From NCBI RefSeq assembly GCF_014650915.1, contig NZ_BMVW01000019.1:111465-175464 (forward strand): DNA of 64,000 nt. The letters are read 5' to 3'. This DNA comes from Streptomyces poonensis (GTDB taxonomy: Bacteria; Actinomycetota; Actinomycetes; Streptomycetales; Streptomycetaceae). Numbering within the stretch: position 1 is the stretch's first letter; each line of letters opens with the position of its first letter. The notes beneath the pieces are model-generated. The model did not search any database. It was given only the letters and a program-made list of their open reading frames with translations, and was not told the origin of the DNA. Positions 40,579 through 47,174 of this stretch are shown here, piece by piece. The position numbers and the translations under genes were made by a program.

Positions 40579-41700
40579 GTGTCGGCGGAGAGCAACGGCC
40601 CGGTCCTGGTGGCCGACGCGGGATCGTCGAGCCTGCGCCTGACCGTGTTCGGTGACGACGGGAAGGTCCTCGCCGAACACCGCGGCGACTCCCCGCCCGG
40701 TGACGACACCTCAGGCCGGCTGCGGGGGCTGCTGGACGAAGCGCCCACTGTCGCGGCCGTCGGTCACCGCATCGTCCACGGCGGACCGGAGCTGCTCCGG
40801 CACACGGTGGTCGACGACGAGGTCCGCGCCCGGCTGGACCGGGTGGCCGGCCTGGCACCGCTGCACGTTCCGCCGGCGCTCACCGTCCTGGACGCGGCCC
40901 GGGACCTGCTGCCCGGCGTACCGCACGTCGCCTGCTTCGACACCGTCTTCCACACCGGCCTGCCCGCCGCCGCCCGGGAGTACGCGGTGCCGGCCGCGTG
41001 GCGCGAGGAGTACGGGCTGCGCCGCTACGGCTTCCACGGGCTGTCGTACGCCTGGGCGCTCGGGCGGACAGCCGAGCTCCTCGGCCGCCCGCCCGGCCGA
41101 CTTCACCTCGTCATCGCCCACCTCGGTGGCGGTTGCTCCGCCTGCGCCGTGCGCGACGGGCGCAGTGTCGACACGACGATGGGACTGACGCCGCTGGAGG
41201 GGCTGGTGATGAGCCACCGCAGCGGCACCGTCGACCCCGGCGCCCTGACGTGGCTGCAGACCAGGCACGGCCTGTCCGCGCACGACATCGAGGAGGCGCT
41301 GAACCACGAGGCGGGACTGCTCGCCCTGTCCGGCACCTCGGACGACACGCGTGACCTCGTCCGCGGCCGGGGCGCGGGGGACGAGCGTGCCGCGCTCGCC
41401 CTGGACGTCTTCACCCATCACTGCCGTCGGGGCATCGGCGCGATGGCCGCGTCCCTCGACCGGCTCGACGCCCTGGTCTTCACCGGGGAGATCGGCGAGG
41501 ACCAGCCCGAGGTGCGCGAGGAGGTGTGCGCCCGGCTGCCCGCCCTCGGCCTCGCGGGCGGCCTGCGTGCGATCGTCGCCGACCGTCCTGAGATCGTCAG
41601 CGAGCCCGGGGCGCGGGTACCGGTCGTCGTCGTACCCACCGGAGAGGCTCAGCAGGTCGACCGTGAGACGCGGGCCCTCCTCGTCCGCCGCCGCACTTGA
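40579..41700 (+). CDS. Acetate/propionate kinase family protein
   Basis: Converts acetyl phosphate and ADP to acetate and ATP, or the propionyl equivalent. The 373-residue protein keeps the ASKHA motifs: VADAGSSSLRL, HRIVHGG, FDTVFHTGLP, YGFHGLSY, HLGGGCSACAV, GRSVDTTMGLTPLEGLVMSHRSGTVDPG and TSDDTRDL. Two positions differ from classical AckA: the first motif has Asp13 where NAGSSS is usual, and FTGEIGEDQPEVRE replaces FTGGIGENSP. The GTG at 40579 follows GGAGAGGAGCGAC. No phosphotransacetylase or phosphoketolase gene is adjacent, so its acyl-phosphate source must be elsewhere. Confidence 0.87.
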   Translation: MSAESNGPVLVADAGSSSLRLTVFGDDGKVLAEHRGDSPPGDDTSGRLRGLLDEAPTVAAVGHRIVHGGPELLRHTVVDDEVRARLDRVAGLAPLHVPPALTVLDAARDLLPGVPHVACFDTVFHTGLPAAAREYAVPAAWREEYGLRRYGFHGLSYAWALGRTAELLGRPPGRLHLVIAHLGGGCSACAVRDGRSVDTTMGLTPLEGLVMSHRSGTVDPGALTWLQTRHGLSAHDIEEALNHEAGLLALSGTSDDTRDLVRGRGAGDERAALALDVFTHHCRRGIGAMAASLDRLDALVFTGEIGEDQPEVREEVCARLPALGLAGGLRAIVADRPEIVSEPGARVPVVVVPTGEAQQVDRETRALLVRRRT

Positions 41701-41713
41701 ATAGGGTGACGTC

Positions 41714-42640
41714 ATGACCGACAAGTTGACCGTGAGTGTTCTCGGCACCGGCATCATGGGCGCCGCCATGGCCCGCAATCTCGCCCGTGCCGGACACGCC
41801 GTCCGTGTCTGGAACCGCAGCCGGGACAAGGCGGAGCCGCTGGCCGCCGACGGCGTGCGGGTCGCCGGTACGCCCGCCGAGGCCGTCGAGGACGCCGACG
41901 TCGTCCTGACGATGCTGTACGACGGCCCGGCGGCCCTGGACGTGATGCGGCAGGCCGCCCCCGCCCTGCGCCCCGGTACCGCCTGGGTGCAGTCCACCAC
42001 CGCCGGCACCGAGGCGATCGTCGACCTGGCCGCCTTCGCCCGCGAACACGGACTCGTCTTCTACGACGCCCCGGTGCTCGGCACCCGCGAGCCCGCGGAG
42101 GCCGGACAGCTGCTGGTGCTGGCCGCCGGTCCCGAGGAGGGCCGGAAGGCGGTCCGCCCCGTGTTCGACGCGGTCGGTGCGCGCACCGTCTGGACCGGCG
42201 AGGACGGTGCGGCAGGCAGCGCGACCCGGCTGAAGCTGGTCGCCAACAGCTGGGTCCTCGCGGCCACCGCGGCGACCGGTGAGGTCCTGGCGCTGGCCCG
42301 GGCGCTCGGTGTGGACCCGCGGCACTTCTTCGACGCCATCGCGGGCGGCCCGCTGGACATGGGCTATCTGCGCGCCAAGTCCGGGTTGGTTCTGGAGGAC
42401 CGGCTCACTCCGCCCCAGTTCGCGGTGGCGACCGCCGCGAAGGACGCCCGGCTGATCGTGGAGGCGGGCGAGGAGAACGGGGTCCGCCTGGACGTGGCCG
42501 CCGCGACTGCCGAGCGCATGGAGCGCGCCGCCGCCCAGGGCCACGGCGACGAGGACATGGTCGCGGCGTACTTCGCGAGCTTCGACTCCGGCTCGGATGC
42601 CGGCTCCGGTTCCGGCTCCGGGTCCGGGTCCGGCGAGTAG
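41714..42640 (+). CDS. NAD(P)-dependent beta-hydroxyacid dehydrogenase family oxidoreductase
   Basis: A 308-residue enzyme of the 3-hydroxyisobutyrate / 6-phosphogluconate dehydrogenase superfamily. The N-terminal Rossmann fold has VSVLGTGIMGAAMARNLARAGH (GxGxxG) and VWNRS. The substrate motif is FYDAPVLGTREPAEAGQLLVLA, and the catalytic lysine is in GSATRLKLVANSWVL. The C-terminus ends in a pure Gly-Ser tail, GSDAGSGSGSGSGSGE, encoded by a simple repeat. It starts 13 bp after the acetate kinase stop, so they share a transcript. The substrate is unknown; glyoxylate, succinic semialdehyde and imines are used by relatives. Confidence 0.88.
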   Translation: MTDKLTVSVLGTGIMGAAMARNLARAGHAVRVWNRSRDKAEPLAADGVRVAGTPAEAVEDADVVLTMLYDGPAALDVMRQAAPALRPGTAWVQSTTAGTEAIVDLAAFAREHGLVFYDAPVLGTREPAEAGQLLVLAAGPEEGRKAVRPVFDAVGARTVWTGEDGAAGSATRLKLVANSWVLAATAATGEVLALARALGVDPRHFFDAIAGGPLDMGYLRAKSGLVLEDRLTPPQFAVATAAKDARLIVEAGEENGVRLDVAAATAERMERAAAQGHGDEDMVAAYFASFDSGSDAGSGSGSGSGSGE

Positions 42641-43142
42641 TCGTCAGCCGGGAGAGCTGCCTCCGGTGCCCGCGTCGGGGGCGGTGCCCGCGTCGGCGAG
42701 TGCGTCGAGGACCAGGGGACCGGACGTGCCGTCGAGGGCCTCGGTGAGGCTGCCGATGTTGCTCATGTCTATCTCGCCGACGGCCGTCGGCCATCACCCG
42801 TGCCGATGACGCGCGTGGCCGTACCACGACGCGCGTGCCGCGATCCGCGCCCCCGACGACTCGCCCGCCCGGACCCGCTTGTGCGGTCCCCGTGAAGATG
42901 AGGCTCCGCTGCTTGAGAAGTGCCGGTGCCGTTACTTACGAGCTGTTGCGACTTCGTAGGACAAGTCAGCAGCTTGGGGAACCCGGCAGGCAGGGCAGGA
43001 AGGCGGACCGCACGGCGACGGCGTGCGCACTCCGGACCGCGCAGCGTCAAGGCCGAGCGCCCCGGGGGCCGTTGGACGACACCGCTGCCGCGACGCGTCC
43101 CGCGTGCTCCGCCCCGTACCGGCCCGCCGCACAGGAGTCACG
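42641..43142. other. 502-bp region, mostly non-coding
   Basis: Contains one weak small reading frame on the minus strand (42644-42766) and the upstream region of the STAS gene. Around 42915-42985 the GC content drops (CGAGCTGTTGCGACTTCGTAGGACAAGTC), a likely promoter zone. No other feature was recognised. Confidence 0.5.
42644..42766 (-). CDS. Possible 40-residue small protein
   Basis: The frame encodes MSNIGSLTEALDGTSGPLVL followed by DALADAGTAPDAGTGGSSPG. A GAGA element precedes the ATG on the minus strand. It has no cysteines and no membrane helix. The hydrophobic, alternating first half looks protein-like, but the end is repetitive. I cannot tell whether it is expressed. Confidence 0.35.
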   Translation of the reverse strand: MSNIGSLTEALDGTSGPLVLDALADAGTAPDAGTGGSSPG

Positions 43143-43505
43143 GTGACCGAGGTAGAGGGCGCTCCGGCCATTGCACGACAGCCCCACCCCACGGGGCCCG
43201 TCGTACTGCGCGTGGCGGGAGAGCTGGACCACTGCACCGCCCCCGGTCTCACCCGGGCCGTCGACGGGCTCCCGTTCGGCCCGGACACGCCTGTCGTCCT
43301 CGACCTGTCGGCACTGGACCACTGCGACTCCACGGGCCTGACCGTGATCATCACCGCGTACCACCGCGTGGAGGCCGTGGGTTCGTCGTTCTCCGTCGCG
43401 GGGCTCAACTCCGCTCTGGAGCGCATCCTCCGGGTCGTGGGGCTGGACCAGATCTTCACCCTGTACGCCAGTGCGGAGGAGGACGTCGACGCCTTGAACG
43501 GGTGA
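43143..43505 (+). CDS. STAS-domain anti-sigma-factor antagonist
   Basis: A 120-residue SpoIIAA-like protein that would bind an anti-sigma kinase and free a stress or sporulation sigma factor. The core motif ALDHCDSTGLTVIITAYHRV contains the serine normally phosphorylated by the anti-sigma kinase (DSTGL). The strand order of the STAS fold is complete (GPVVLRVAGELDHCTAPGL to LRVVGLDQIFTLY). GTG start with AGGAG upstream. The gene is alone; a separate HATPase anti-sigma-type gene lies at 58937-59401, too far to infer pairing. Confidence 0.88.
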   Translation: MTEVEGAPAIARQPHPTGPVVLRVAGELDHCTAPGLTRAVDGLPFGPDTPVVLDLSALDHCDSTGLTVIITAYHRVEAVGSSFSVAGLNSALERILRVVGLDQIFTLYASAEEDVDALNG

Positions 43506-43527
43506 CCGCATGTCCGGCCGTGAGAGC

Positions 43528-43722
43528 TCAGCTGCCCGGGCCCACGGCCGCACCGTCCGCTTGCTGCGGTTCCACCGCCCTCCCCGGTACCAGGACGGCC
43601 AGGGTGCTGCGCGCTTCGCGCCGCAGTGCGCGGTGCCGGGCGAAGGTCGCGGTCAGAGCGAGGATCGAGACCGTACCCCCGTAGAACACGGCAGCGATCG
43701 CGGAGAGGAGCCCGACCATCAT
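43528..43722 (-). CDS. Small single-TM membrane protein, about 64 residues
   Basis: One N-terminal helix (MVGLLSAIAAVFYGGTVSIL), a basic stretch RHRALRREARS and a short hydrophilic tail. Two adjacent ATGs (43722, 43719) could start it; AAAGGTG lies about 12 bases upstream on the minus strand. It converges with the STAS gene, 22 bp apart. The function is unknown; composition and membrane topology make it plausible. Confidence 0.5.
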   Translation of the reverse strand: MMVGLLSAIAAVFYGGTVSILALTATFARHRALRREARSTLAVLVPGRAVEPQQADGAAVGPGS

Positions 43723-43893
43723 CGGGCACGCACCTTTCTTCCCCCGTCCGGCCCGCCCGGCTCATGGCCCGGCGCGGGCGTTGATGCGTTTCCTCTTCAC
43801 GATACGTACGCCGTCAACCCCCAACTTCCGAAGGGCGGCCCCACCAGCACCACCAGCACCACCGGCATCGGACACCACCTGCCGAGCCTCGCG

Positions 43894-44217
43894 TCAGGCG
43901 GCGGTGTCCCAGGTGGGCGTCGGTTCCTCGTCGGCGGCCCGGCGCAGGAGGCGCTTCTCGCGGATCCGCAGGGCCGCCCAGGTCAGGGCCCACACCGGGA
44001 CGAGACACCAGGGGAGCGGCCACAGAACGCGCCACCAGGTGACGTCGGGGGCCAGCAGGGCTTCGGCGGCGGCGGTGAGCATGGCTCCGGCGAGGGTCCA
44101 GCACAGCAGGCGGCCTGCCCAGGCGGTGTACTGGCCGGCTCTTCGGACGCCTCCGCGATCCCCGTCGGCGCCACGGGCCTTCGGTGTGCGTCTGCGCGAA
44201 CGCTTCATGGCTTCCAT
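43894..44217 (-). CDS. Membrane protein with two TM segments, about 107 residues
   Basis: A basic N-terminus (KRSRRRTPKARG) precedes two hydrophobic segments, YTAWAGRLLCWTLAGAMLTAAAE and WWRVLWPLPWCLVPVWALTWAAL, and a charged tail. Starts at 44217 and 44208 are both possible; the second has GGAAG close by. I do not recognise a family. It stands alone on the minus strand between non-coding stretches. Confidence 0.55.
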   Translation of the reverse strand: MEAMKRSRRRTPKARGADGDRGGVRRAGQYTAWAGRLLCWTLAGAMLTAAAEALLAPDVTWWRVLWPLPWCLVPVWALTWAALRIREKRLLRRAADEEPTPTWDTAA

Positions 44218-44593
44218 CCCCCATGGAACGGGCGGCGGCCGCGGGCTGCGGACACGCTCGCCGGACGTCAGAAGTGTGCATGGCGTGAAGGCATCGGCCC
44301 AGCGTGCCCGCGAGGGCGGCGTAGGTGAATGGTCAGCCTTCCGTGGTCACAGAGCGCACCAAAGGGCACAGAAACCGGCAGGATGTGCCCGGCAAGAGGT
44401 GCGTTTCGTATATTCCGGTCCGGCTGGAAATCGCCGACCAGAAGTCACGGAAGTCACGGAAGTCCCGGAAATTGCGGAAGTCACGGAATCAGGAATCACG
44501 GAAGCCACGGCTGAGTCTCGAGCGGATGCGGCACCGGACGGCCTCACCCCCAGCTTCCGCCGACGGGTGAGGCCGTCGTCACGGGGCGCCCGC
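44218..44593. other. 376-bp intergenic region containing a tandem repeat
   Basis: Lies downstream of wrbA and upstream of the two-TM protein gene, both minus strand. The 9-bp repeat at 44441-44509 is its main feature. The flanking 44395-44440 part is AT-rich for this genome (GCGTTTCGTATATTCCGG). No gene was found. Confidence 0.55.
44441..44509. repeat. 9-bp tandem repeat (GAAGTCACG)
   Basis: GAAGTCACG is repeated in register from 44441 to 44485: two perfect copies, then GAAGTCCCG, GAAATTGCG and GAAGTCACG. After a 7-bp GAATCAG come GAATCACG and GAAGCCACG. About seven or eight units in total, well below the local GC average. It is the most decayed of the arrays in this window. Confidence 0.85.
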
Positions 44594-45199
44594 TCAGCTG
44601 ACCCGCAGCCGCTCCGCGATGTCCGCCAGATGTCGCCCCTGGTAGCGGGCCGCCTCCAGGGTGGGCCCGTCCGGGCCCTCCCCGCCGCCGCTGGGCCAGC
44701 TCGTGCCGTACGGGTTGCCGCCGGCGGCGTACAGGAGGGGGTCGGTGTAGCCGGGCGGGACGATCAGGCAGCCCCAGTGGTAGAAGACGTTGTTCAGGGC
44801 CAGCAGGGTGGACTCCTGGCCGCCGTGGCGGTTCATGGCGGAGGTGAAGCTCGTCGCGGGCTTGCTGCCGAAGACGCCCGCCTGCCAGAGTCCGCCGGCC
44901 TGGTCGATGAACTGCTTGAGCTGGGAGCTCACGTTGCCGAACCGGGTGGGCGTGCCGAACGCGTACGCCGTCGCCCACTCCAGATCCTCCAGAGTCGCCT
45001 CGGGCACCTGGTTCTTGGTGGCGTCCACGTGCGCGCGCCAGGCCGGATTGGCATCGATGGCGGAGTCCGGGGCCAGTTCCGGCACCCGGCGGAGCCGGAC
45101 GTCCGCGTTGCGGGCGGAGGCGCCGGCCGCGACGGCCTCGGCCAGTTGGTGGACATTGCCGGTGGCGCTGTAGTAGATCACGGCGACACGAACACCCAT
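44594..45199 (-). CDS. wrbA: NAD(P)H:quinone oxidoreductase, WrbA family
   Basis: An FMN-dependent type IV quinone oxidoreductase that reduces quinones by two electrons. The 201-residue flavodoxin-like protein has the FMN phosphate loop VIYYSATGNVHQLAEA, FGTPTRFGNVSSQLKQFIDQ, and the WrbA sequence GYTDPLLYAAGGNPYGTSW. ATG at 45199 with GGGAGCCCCTC upstream on the minus strand. A TetR-type regulator gene lies upstream on the same strand but is frameshifted, and a matching operator-like sequence lies 445 bp before the start. Confidence 0.92.
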   Translation of the reverse strand: MGVRVAVIYYSATGNVHQLAEAVAAGASARNADVRLRRVPELAPDSAIDANPAWRAHVDATKNQVPEATLEDLEWATAYAFGTPTRFGNVSSQLKQFIDQAGGLWQAGVFGSKPATSFTSAMNRHGGQESTLLALNNVFYHWGCLIVPPGYTDPLLYAAGGNPYGTSWPSGGGEGPDGPTLEAARYQGRHLADIAERLRVS

Positions 45200-45724
45200 G
45201 AGGGGCTCCCAGCTTCGGTGACGTTCGAGCTCCCACTGTTCCCAGGAACACCGCGGTCATGTCGTGTCGCACCGCCGTACGGTCGCACCGCCTCCCTCGG
45301 AGGCACCAACGTCCCACGGACGCCCGGCGCCGCCTGGGTGTTCGGGGGCAGCCGGCCGTCGGGTCCGGGACCCACGAGCCGTGGATCATCGCCGGAACCC
45401 GGCGCGGCAGGTGGACCGTGAGGGCCGGGGAGCGACAGGTCCGAGGCGCCGAGGACGAGCAGTCTCGAAGCGCGAGCAGACAGCCGCTGCCGATGCCGGG
45501 CGGTCTCGGTGAAAACCCGTGGACGGCCGGGGCGGCGGAGCAGCCGGGCCGGTCGGGGCGGCCGGACCGGTCGGGGCGGCCGGGGCGTCAGGCGGAACGG
45601 CGATGGGTTTCGTGAGACCTCCTGCACTCCCAAGTGCTAGATGTGATCGATCACTCACTCTCGCGCCCGGGAGAAGGGCGGCCATCGATCGTGAGTCGTC
45701 CGGCCGCCCTTCCCGGCGGGCTGG
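45200..45724. other. 525-bp region between tetR remnant and wrbA; possible decayed gene
   Basis: On the minus strand an AGGAGGT (45623-45617) is followed after three bases by ACG AAA CCC, and the frame then reads TKPIAVPPDAPAAPTGPAAP without any start codon. Continuing the reading needs frame changes. The GC-rich part 45520-45595 contains direct repeats of CCGGTCGGGGCGGCCGG. It may be a degraded coding sequence, or only a long leader of wrbA. Confidence 0.35.
45644..45658. promoter_or_regulatory. TetR-type operator-like sequence, copy near wrbA
   Basis: TGATCGATCACTCAC matches 13 of 15 positions of TAATCAATCACTCAC at 46298-46312, upstream of the tetR remnant. It includes the palindrome TGATCGATCA and is 67 bp past the end of the tetR frame. 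Confidence 0.5.
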
Positions 45725-46238
45725 TCAGTAGTGCGTGATCCCCGCCGTGAGTGTGCGGGTCCAAGGGGCGGCCTCGCCGACCGCGTCGAGGGAGCTGAGC
45801 AGGTGGCACAGCAGGCCGACGGCGAAGAACTGTTGGACCTGCTCGTCGCTGCCGCCCGACGCGCCGCGGACGTACTCCACCGTGCGTGCGTACCCCGCCC
45901 GTACGGCCTCCCGGATCGCGGGCTCGGAGACCGCCGCGGCCTGGGCGTGCAGTTGGATCGGCATGAGGTCGTCGTCGCTGATCAGGCGGGCGTAGGCGGC
46001 GCCCATGGAATCGAGGACCTGCTGCGGTTCGCTCCCCGTCGCGTCGGCCGCCCCCTCCTCCAGCGCCGCTCCGACCCTGGTGAAGCAGTGCTCGACCACC
46101 GCGGTGGACAGTGCCTCCTTGTTCGGGAAGGGCCGGTAGGCGTACGCCTGCGAGATGCCGGCCGCTTTTGCCACCTCGGTGGTCGTCGTGCCGTAGTGGC
46201 CCCGCGCCGATGGACGCGCCGATGGCGGTGTGGAGCAC
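45725..46238 (-). pseudogene. TetR-family regulator, frameshifted
   Basis: The main frame reads GHYGTTTTEVAKAAGISQAYAYRPFPNKEAL and continues to the stop at 45725, an ordinary TetR HTH plus C-terminal domain. The first part of the domain is in another frame, RQRRLPTAGQRRATVLHTAI then GASIGAG, which would join it if one base were removed from the run CCCC at 46200-46203 (GGGG on the coding strand). In the N-terminal frame the only start is the GTG at 46238, after part of the domain; a TAG blocks extension beyond 46287. So the gene is broken by +1 in a homopolymer, either truly or by sequencing error. It probably regulated itself and wrbA. Confidence 0.75.
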
Positions 46239-46297
46239 CGTCGCCCGGCGTTGGCCCGCCGTGGGGAGCCGGCGTTGCCGTTCCTTCTATATATGAG

Positions 46298-46312
46298 TAA
46301 TCAATCACTCAC
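46298..46312. promoter_or_regulatory. TetR-type operator-like sequence upstream of the tetR remnant
   Basis: TAATCAATCACTCAC lies within an imperfect 18-bp palindrome TGAGTAATCAATCACTCA (46294-46311) directly before the TetR coding frame, next to the AT-rich TATATATG. Its near-copy is at 45644-45658. Confidence 0.6.
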
Positions 46313-46473
46313 ATCCTCCGGCTGCCAACGACCGGTCCCGCGCGCGTGGGGGCGTGTTCCGGTCGTTGTGCCGAGTGGGGGCGTAGCGGTCCGTGTCGCT
46401 GTTGGGCCGGACGGGTGACCTAGCGTAAGAATTGGCTGGTGCAGACTTTCAGTGCGACCCAGGGGGAGGGCCG

Positions 46474-46863
46474 GTGAACAGCCACGATGTCACCGACGAA
46501 CAGTGGGAGGGGCTCGCCCAGGTCGTGCCGTTGCGGGGCCGGGACGCATGGCCGTCCGCGGTCGGCCACCGCTCGATCCCCGAGGCGGAGACCGCGTCGC
46601 GGCGCCGCTTCGTGGTCCTGCGGGTCAACGTGTTCGCCGACGCCCGCGATGTCGCCGAGACCCTGATGGCCGGGATACCGGTGTTGCTGGACCTGACGGG
46701 CGCCGAGGTCGAGGTGGCCAAGCGGGTGCTGGACTTCAGCACCGGCGTCGTCTTCGGCCTGGCGAGCGGGATGCATCGCGTCGACCGGAACGTGTTCCTG
46801 CTCACGCCGCCCGGCACCGAGGTGCGGGGGCTGATGGAGGAGGCCGGGGTGCCCGGCCTGTGA
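46474..46863 (+). CDS. sflB: SepF-like cell division protein (SflB type)
   Basis: A 129-residue homologue of SepF, the membrane anchor of FtsZ. Streptomyces carry sepF and two paralogues; position and length fit sflB. The conserved SepF core is present: RRFVVLRVNVFADARDVAETLMAGIPVLLDL, then KRVLDFSTGVVFGLASGMHRV and NVFLLTPPG. The N-terminal membrane-binding helix of true SepF is missing; the protein begins VNSHDVTDEQWEGLAQ. GTG start after GGGGGAGGG. It is transcribed alone from a 190-bp spacer. Confidence 0.85.
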   Translation: MNSHDVTDEQWEGLAQVVPLRGRDAWPSAVGHRSIPEAETASRRRFVVLRVNVFADARDVAETLMAGIPVLLDLTGAEVEVAKRVLDFSTGVVFGLASGMHRVDRNVFLLTPPGTEVRGLMEEAGVPGL

Positions 46864-47174
46864 CGCCGCGCGCGCTCGCTGGCGCGGCGCGCACGGCCGT
46901 CGTGCACACCGGCGGCCGTGCGTACGGCGATGGCGTGCGTACGGCGACGGCGTGTGCGTACGGCGATGGCGTGCGGCCGGTCCCAGGGGCGCGAAGCGTG
47001 ACGGGTGTGCGGGTGGCGTGACCGTTGCGCGGGTGGGGTGACGGAAGCTGACGCTTCCGGGCCTTGGCGCGCCCGGATCCGACGCTCACCGGCTGCTCCG
47101 GACGATCCCCCGATCGTAGGAAGAGCGGGAGGGTGGAACGGTTCGTCCGGAGGACCGGCGCCTACCGTCCGCCC
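46864..47174. other. 311-bp intergenic region with a tandem repeat
   Basis: Between sflB and the AAA-ATPase gene. The 17-bp array at 46918-46976 occupies its first half. A second repetition, GTGACGGGTGTGCGGGTGGC / GTGACCGTTGCGCGGGTGGG, follows near 46998-47038. No gene, terminator or clear promoter was seen. Confidence 0.5.
46918..46976. repeat. 17-bp tandem repeat (GTGCGTACGGCGATGGC)
   Basis: Copy 1 (46918-46934), copy 2 with one change (46935-46951), a two-base insertion, copy 3 identical to the first (46954-46970), then the start of a fourth (GTGCGG). Each unit contains the palindrome CGTACG. Confidence 0.88.

Noticed and set aside
33729..46312. A mobile genomic island covering the accessory region
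   Set aside because: No integrase, transposase, tRNA gene, attachment repeats or sharp composition change were found at its borders; only the gene content looks accessory.
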